From Terriglobia bacterium (GTDB lineage: Bacteria > Acidobacteriota > Terriglobia > UBA7540): a DNA stretch of 10,398 bases. Within the stretch, counting starts at the first letter, position 1, and each line of letters starts with the position of its first letter. The position numbers were made by a program, and so were the translations under genes. The stretch covers positions 1-10,398 of the forward strand of contig JASHYZ010000334.1 of assembly GCA_030042795.1 (NCBI GenBank). The letters run 5' to 3'. The notes beneath the pieces are model-generated. The model was not told the origin of the DNA. It worked only from the letters and a program-made list of their open reading frames with translations, and made no database searches. Positions 6,856 to 10,398 of this stretch are shown here, piece by piece.

Positions 6856-7845
6856 ATGGCACTCCTCGAAGACTCGGCTGAAGATACGGTAGCACGCCTC
6901 GTGTCGGCTCCGAGTTTTGCCGAATCCTGCTGCCTTCCCCTCCTGCTGAGCAGCCAAAAACCCGACGGCGGGTGGGGTTACTCTGCCCGAGCCCGAAGCA
7001 GCACCGAGGCTACATCCTGGGCCCTGATGGCCCTTTATTCCACGAAGGGCCAAGGGCACGGTGAACCGATGCTGCGAGGGTTGCGTTACCTGTGCCAGGC
7101 GCAGTTGCCCGACGGGTCTTGGCCCGCGTATGTGGGCCAAAGCACAGGCTGCTGGGCGACTTCCCTGGCTTGCCTTGCGCTCCAGGTTCAAGCTCAATTC
7201 CCTACCGCGGTGGCTAAAGGTCTGGCCTGGCTCGTGGAAGCTTGGCCCAGCGAGGGAAGCTTGTGGTGGCGGCTAAGAACCCGATTGCTGGGGGCGCCTG
7301 CCGTCGTGCGGCAGGACAGCTCCTTGCGGGGCTGGAGCTGGACGCCCGGCACGGCGAGCTGGGTTGAACCTACCTCGTACGCCCTTATTCTGTTACGCCG
7401 CGTTGCACGCGAGCTTCGTCCAGCCGGTGCGGACAAGCGAGTGCGCATGGCCGAAGCCATGCTTTTTGACCGCATGTGCCCTGGGGGCGGCTGGAACAGC
7501 GGTAATCCTCGAGTGTACGGCGTTGCGGGCGCACCTCGCGTGGGCCCAACGGCGTGGGCACTGCTGGCATTGCAGCATCCTGGTGCAGACACCAGGAACC
7601 AAAGCAGTCTGGATTGGCTCCAAGGCGTGTATGGCGAAATCGGTGGAGCGGCCTCGTTGAGCTTGGCGCACATGTGCCTACGGGCTTATGGACGGCCGCT
7701 GCCGCCGCTTGAACCGGCGCTGTGCGATCTCTACACGCGGAATCAATTCCTCGGAAATCTGTTGGCATTTTGCTGGGCCGCGATCGGCCTAAGCGGCAAG
7801 CCCATCTTCCTTGCGTCGGGTGAGGCGAAGGGTGCTGGCGCATGA
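6856..7845 (+). CDS. Prenyltransferase/squalene oxidase-repeat (alpha-toroid) protein
   Basis: The 329 residues carry repeated helical units of the terpene-cyclase/prenyltransferase toroid fold. QKPDGGWGYS (34-43), QAQLPDGSWPAYV (81-93), GWSWTPGTASWVEPTSYALI (159-178) and GGGWNSGNP with GPTAWALLALQ (210-240) are QW-like repeats, each followed by an Ala/Leu-rich helix. Real squalene-hopene cyclases are about twice this length and have a catalytic DxDD; none is seen here. It is therefore a one-barrel relative that may bind a prenyl or polyprenyl chain, or may be structural. No signal peptide is seen, so it is likely cytosolic. It lies 22 bases after the regulator gene and overlaps the DUF362 gene by ATGA. 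Confidence 0.82.
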   Translation: MALLEDSAEDTVARLVSAPSFAESCCLPLLLSSQKPDGGWGYSARARSSTEATSWALMALYSTKGQGHGEPMLRGLRYLCQAQLPDGSWPAYVGQSTGCWATSLACLALQVQAQFPTAVAKGLAWLVEAWPSEGSLWWRLRTRLLGAPAVVRQDSSLRGWSWTPGTASWVEPTSYALILLRRVARELRPAGADKRVRMAEAMLFDRMCPGGGWNSGNPRVYGVAGAPRVGPTAWALLALQHPGADTRNQSSLDWLQGVYGEIGGAASLSLAHMCLRAYGRPLPPLEPALCDLYTRNQFLGNLLAFCWAAIGLSGKPIFLASGEAKGAGA

Positions 7846-8825
7846 GTCTCATGTCCAGCGCCCTTCAGCCTTCGTTCGCGCGCCCGCCTTCCCAGGTTGC
7901 CATCCGGCGAGTTTCAAACTACCAGGCTGACCTGACGGAAATCATTTCAGAGACTCTGCGCGAGTTTGGCATTGCCGTTCGTGGAAAGAACGTGCTGCTG
8001 AAGCCGAATTTTGTGGAGCCGGATCCGGCCGGCGTGATCAATACGCATCCTGCGGTAGTGAGTGCGGCACGCGAAAGCTTCTTGCGTCTTGGGGCGCGGG
8101 AAGTCAGGGTGGGTGAAGGGCCGGGCCACGAACGCGACACCGAAGCCATCCTCGAAACAATCCGATTACGAGACTATCTGGGACCACTGCCCGGTGTGTT
8201 CGTTGATCTGAATCTGGACGATGTTGCGGCGGTCGCCCTGCGTACCCACGCTTCGAGCCTAAAGGAAATCTTCTTCCCGAAGACGGTCCTCAATGCGGAT
8301 TTCGTAGTCTCAATGCCAAAGCTCAAAACGCATCACTGGGTGGGCGCGACGCTCTCGCTAAAGAATATGTTTGGCATCGTTCCCGGAAGCTGCTATGGCT
8401 GGCCGAAGAACGCGCTGCACTGGGCCGGCATCACACAGTCGATTCTCGATATCAATGCCACGGTTCGGCCAGACTTTGCGATTGTCGATGGCATTGTGGG
8501 TATGGAAGGCAACGGGCCCATCCAAGGCGCAGCCAAACCATGCGGAGTTCTCGTGATGGGGGACGATCCGGTAGCGGTTGACGCCACCTGCGTCCGCATG
8601 ATGGGCCTGATTCCAGAGCGCATCGACTATCTCAAGCGGGCCGGAGGCCTGCTCGGCCACCTGAGCACAAATAAGATTCGTCAGCTCGGGGAGAGCCTCG
8701 CGAGCGCCAGAACTCCGTTCGCGGTGCTCGATACGTTCCGCGGATTGAGAGACAAATGGCACGGGCTCCCAGCCCGTGCTGCCACGGCGAAACCCGAGAG
8801 ACTGAATTCTGATGGCAACCACTGA
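7842..8825 (+). CDS. DUF362 family protein
   Basis: The 327 residues match the DUF362 pattern throughout: VLLKPNFVEP (51-60) with INTHPAVV after it, the ADFVVSMPKLKTH stretch with KLKTH at 160-164, SLKNMFG (172-178), H near 188, IVDGIVGMEGNGP (214-226) and GDDPVAVDAT (240-249). The family has no settled reaction; some members carry an added ferredoxin-like Fe-S domain. This one shows no clustered CxxCxxC motif, so it is the stand-alone type. It probably sits in the cytosol. A second ATG at 7851 is an alternative start. It is tied to both neighbours by overlaps of 4 and 14 bases, suggesting coupled expression. The C-terminal tail from about residue 303 is basic, poorly conserved in look, and holds a hairpin sequence at 8759-8779. 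Confidence 0.88.
   Translation: MSLMSSALQPSFARPPSQVAIRRVSNYQADLTEIISETLREFGIAVRGKNVLLKPNFVEPDPAGVINTHPAVVSAARESFLRLGAREVRVGEGPGHERDTEAILETIRLRDYLGPLPGVFVDLNLDDVAAVALRTHASSLKEIFFPKTVLNADFVVSMPKLKTHHWVGATLSLKNMFGIVPGSCYGWPKNALHWAGITQSILDINATVRPDFAIVDGIVGMEGNGPIQGAAKPCGVLVMGDDPVAVDATCVRMMGLIPERIDYLKRAGGLLGHLSTNKIRQLGESLASARTPFAVLDTFRGLRDKWHGLPARAATAKPERLNSDGNH
8759..8779. repeat. Perfect 9-bp hairpin GCACGGGCT-CCC-AGCCCGTGC within a coding end
   Basis: The stem is 9 perfect base pairs with a 3-base loop, GC-rich, starting 67 bases before the DUF362 stop and 53 bases before the next start. G-T pairs extend it slightly. From memory, CACGGGCT-nnn-AGCCCGTG palindromes are dispersed in many GC-rich genomes, Acidobacteriota among them, so it may be an inserted REP-like element that now encodes residues HGLPARA. 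Confidence 0.6.
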
Positions 8826-10353
8826 CTCGCTGGCTGCTCCCATCGGTCTAGAGCTTCCCACAAGGAAAGCGTTCCTGAAGGACTCGATTTCCTTTCCCGC
8901 CATGCTGGCGGCGCTGCTGGTGGCGGCGGCCTTTGTATCCTTGCGTAAGTTTGCTGTGGATCCGGACGTCTGGTGGCATATCAAGGTGGGTGCCACGATT
9001 CTTTCCACGCACCAATGGCCGGCCTCAGATCCATATTCGTTCACCGCTTCGGGTACGCCTTGGATCGCGTATGAATGGTTGGGCGACGTGCTGCTGGCCG
9101 CGTTGCAACACGCAGGGGGCTTGCGCGGACTGCTGGCATTTGATTTCGCCGTGGGCGCCAGCGTTCTACTGGCCCTCTATGCGCTCGCCTCGCTGCGCTG
9201 CGGCAACTCCAAGGCGGCCTTCGTGGCTACTGCAGTGGTCCTGCCGCTGGCCTCCGTTTCCTTCAGCGTGCGTCCGCAGATGTTGGGCTACTTGTTTCTG
9301 ATCCTGATGCTCATCATCCTGGAACGATTCCGCCAGGGCCGCAAGGGAACGCTCTGGCTGCTGCCCCCGCTGTTTCTTGTTTGGGTGAATACGCACGGCA
9401 CTTTCTTTGTTGGCGTGTTCGTGCTGGCCGTCTATTGGCTCGGCGGCATGGTTCGCATTCAACGGGGAAGTCTACAGTCCGCGCCCTGGACTTTAGGTGA
9501 GAGGCTGCGCTTGGCACTGGCGCTTCTCCTCAGCCTCATCGCTCTGACAGTCACACCCTATGGCGTCAGGCTGGCTGCCTATCCGCTGGATATGGCGTTT
9601 TCGCAGCCCATCAACGTGGCCAACGTGGAGGAATGGCAGTCCATGCCGTTCAATATGCTGGGTGGGAAGCTATTTCTGGCTCTGATCGTGGTGTTTATCC
9701 TGGCGCAGGTGGCGACTCAAGCGAACTGGCGGTTAGAGGAGATCGTGTTGTATCTCGCAGCGGTAGTTATGGCGTGCCTTCACGCCCGATTCCTGCTGCT
9801 TTTTGTTCCGCTTTGCGCTCCGATATTGGCGGTGATTCTGGCTCGATGGATTCCGCGCTACGAGCGCACTATCGATCACTTCGTGTTGAATACCGTCTTG
9901 ATGTTTTTAGTGGTGGCTGGCATCGCTTGGTTCTTTCCGTCCCAGAGTCAACTTGAGAATCTGGTGGCCGGCCAGTTTCCGGTGAAGGCTGTTGACTACT
10001 TGCGCGCACACCCTATTTCGGGCCGCATGTACAACAATTACGGCTATGGGGGTTACCTGATCTGGGCCCTGAGCGGACAGCGCAAAATCTTCATTGACGG
10101 CAGGGGCGACGTCTACGAGCGCGCCGGCGTGTTCTCGGATTACCTGGCGATTTCCCGGCTCGCGCCGAGCGCCTTGCTCTTACTGCGTGCGTATGAGATC
10201 CAGTCCTGCCTGATCGAGCGCGACGAACCGCTCGGCACCGTGCTGGCGGCGCTGCCGGATTGGCAGGAAGTCTACCATGACAAGCTGAGCGCGATATTTG
10301 TGCGGAACGGCGTGAGGGCGAGTACGGTCGCGCCGCAAGCAACGGACAGGTGA
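8812..10353 (+). CDS. GT-C-type multi-pass membrane protein, possible polyprenyl-linked glycosyltransferase
   Basis: The 513 residues have about ten or eleven hydrophobic segments and a soluble C-terminal domain. After the first segment (about 29-47), the outer loop has D50-P-D52-V-WWH, then SDPYSFTASGTPWIAYEWLGD. This resembles the acidic first-loop motif of GT-C enzymes, which move sugars from polyprenyl phosphate donors outside the inner membrane. Further segments lie near 95-170, 178-212, 231-250, 284-300, 309-341 and 357-376. The soluble part (about 384-513) has YNNYGYGGYLIW (406-417) and IFIDGRGD (426-433), seen from memory in other Acidobacteriota GT-C-like proteins. Donor and acceptor are unknown, and transferase activity is inferred from the fold. 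The start overlaps the DUF362 gene by 14 bases. The remaining 45 bases (10354-10398) show nothing. Confidence 0.8.
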   Translation: MATTDSLAAPIGLELPTRKAFLKDSISFPAMLAALLVAAAFVSLRKFAVDPDVWWHIKVGATILSTHQWPASDPYSFTASGTPWIAYEWLGDVLLAALQHAGGLRGLLAFDFAVGASVLLALYALASLRCGNSKAAFVATAVVLPLASVSFSVRPQMLGYLFLILMLIILERFRQGRKGTLWLLPPLFLVWVNTHGTFFVGVFVLAVYWLGGMVRIQRGSLQSAPWTLGERLRLALALLLSLIALTVTPYGVRLAAYPLDMAFSQPINVANVEEWQSMPFNMLGGKLFLALIVVFILAQVATQANWRLEEIVLYLAAVVMACLHARFLLLFVPLCAPILAVILARWIPRYERTIDHFVLNTVLMFLVVAGIAWFFPSQSQLENLVAGQFPVKAVDYLRAHPISGRMYNNYGYGGYLIWALSGQRKIFIDGRGDVYERAGVFSDYLAISRLAPSALLLLRAYEIQSCLIERDEPLGTVLAALPDWQEVYHDKLSAIFVRNGVRASTVAPQATDR

Positions 10354-10398
10354 CGAAGTTACGAGAGGCTCCTGACGGCTCGGCCCGATATCACTTCG

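Noticed and set aside
6856..7845. Squalene-hopene cyclase
   Set aside because: The protein is about half the needed length and lacks the catalytic DxDD motif; only the toroid repeats are shared.
8358..9044. 228-aa minus-strand ORF
   Set aside because: It is antisense to two confident overlapping genes and shows no recognisable domain.

Overview
The window is GC-rich bacterial chromosomal DNA with tightly packed genes. The style suggests an Acidobacteriota-like genome: intergenic GTTCGGAGTT repeat arrays, TadE-like pseudopilin clusters, and a GT-C-type membrane protein with a DPDxWWH motif. This assignment rests on gene style and recalled repeat types, not on a marker gene. No rRNA, tRNA, transposase, integrase or CRISPR array is visible.

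Layout. (1) Positions 1-158 hold the C-terminal end of a short-chain dehydrogenase/reductase on the + strand. (2) Positions 165-359 hold a short-unit repeat array in two inverted arms, between this gene and a convergent gene. (3) Positions 326-1669 (-) encode a CCA-adding/poly(A) polymerase-type nucleotidyltransferase with an HD domain; its last codons are made of the repeat. (4) Positions 1670-2121 are mostly non-coding, with one doubtful small minus-strand ORF (1777-1974) and a good hairpin (1983-2015). (5) Positions 2122-5201 encode four Tad/Flp-type surface proteins in two blocks: TadE-like plus TadG-like vWA protein (2122-3992, translationally coupled), then two more TadE-like proteins (4174-5201). 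The 181-bp gap between the blocks holds a sigma-54-like -24/-12 match and a perfect TATAAT box 9 nt before the start codon. (6) Positions 5397-10353 look like one operon behind a sigma-70-type promoter near 5308-5336. It encodes an NtrC-family sigma-54 activator with a degenerate receiver, a short terpene-cyclase-fold (prenyltransferase/squalene oxidase repeat) protein, a DUF362 protein, and a large multi-pass GT-C-like membrane protein. The last three genes overlap each other.

How the genes may work together. The pseudopilin/vWA proteins are probably exported, cysteine-rich envelope or pilus-tip components; no Tad ATPase, secretin or prepilin peptidase lies in the window. The activator beside them has an intact AAA+ core and GAFTGA loop but lacks key receiver residues, so it may work without phosphorylation. 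The sigma-54-like site upstream of the second pseudopilin block makes that block a testable target. The toroid-DUF362-GT-C trio has no function I can name. The overlapping reading frames suggest a linked role, perhaps in isoprenoid-linked or cell-surface glycan chemistry, but this is inference only.
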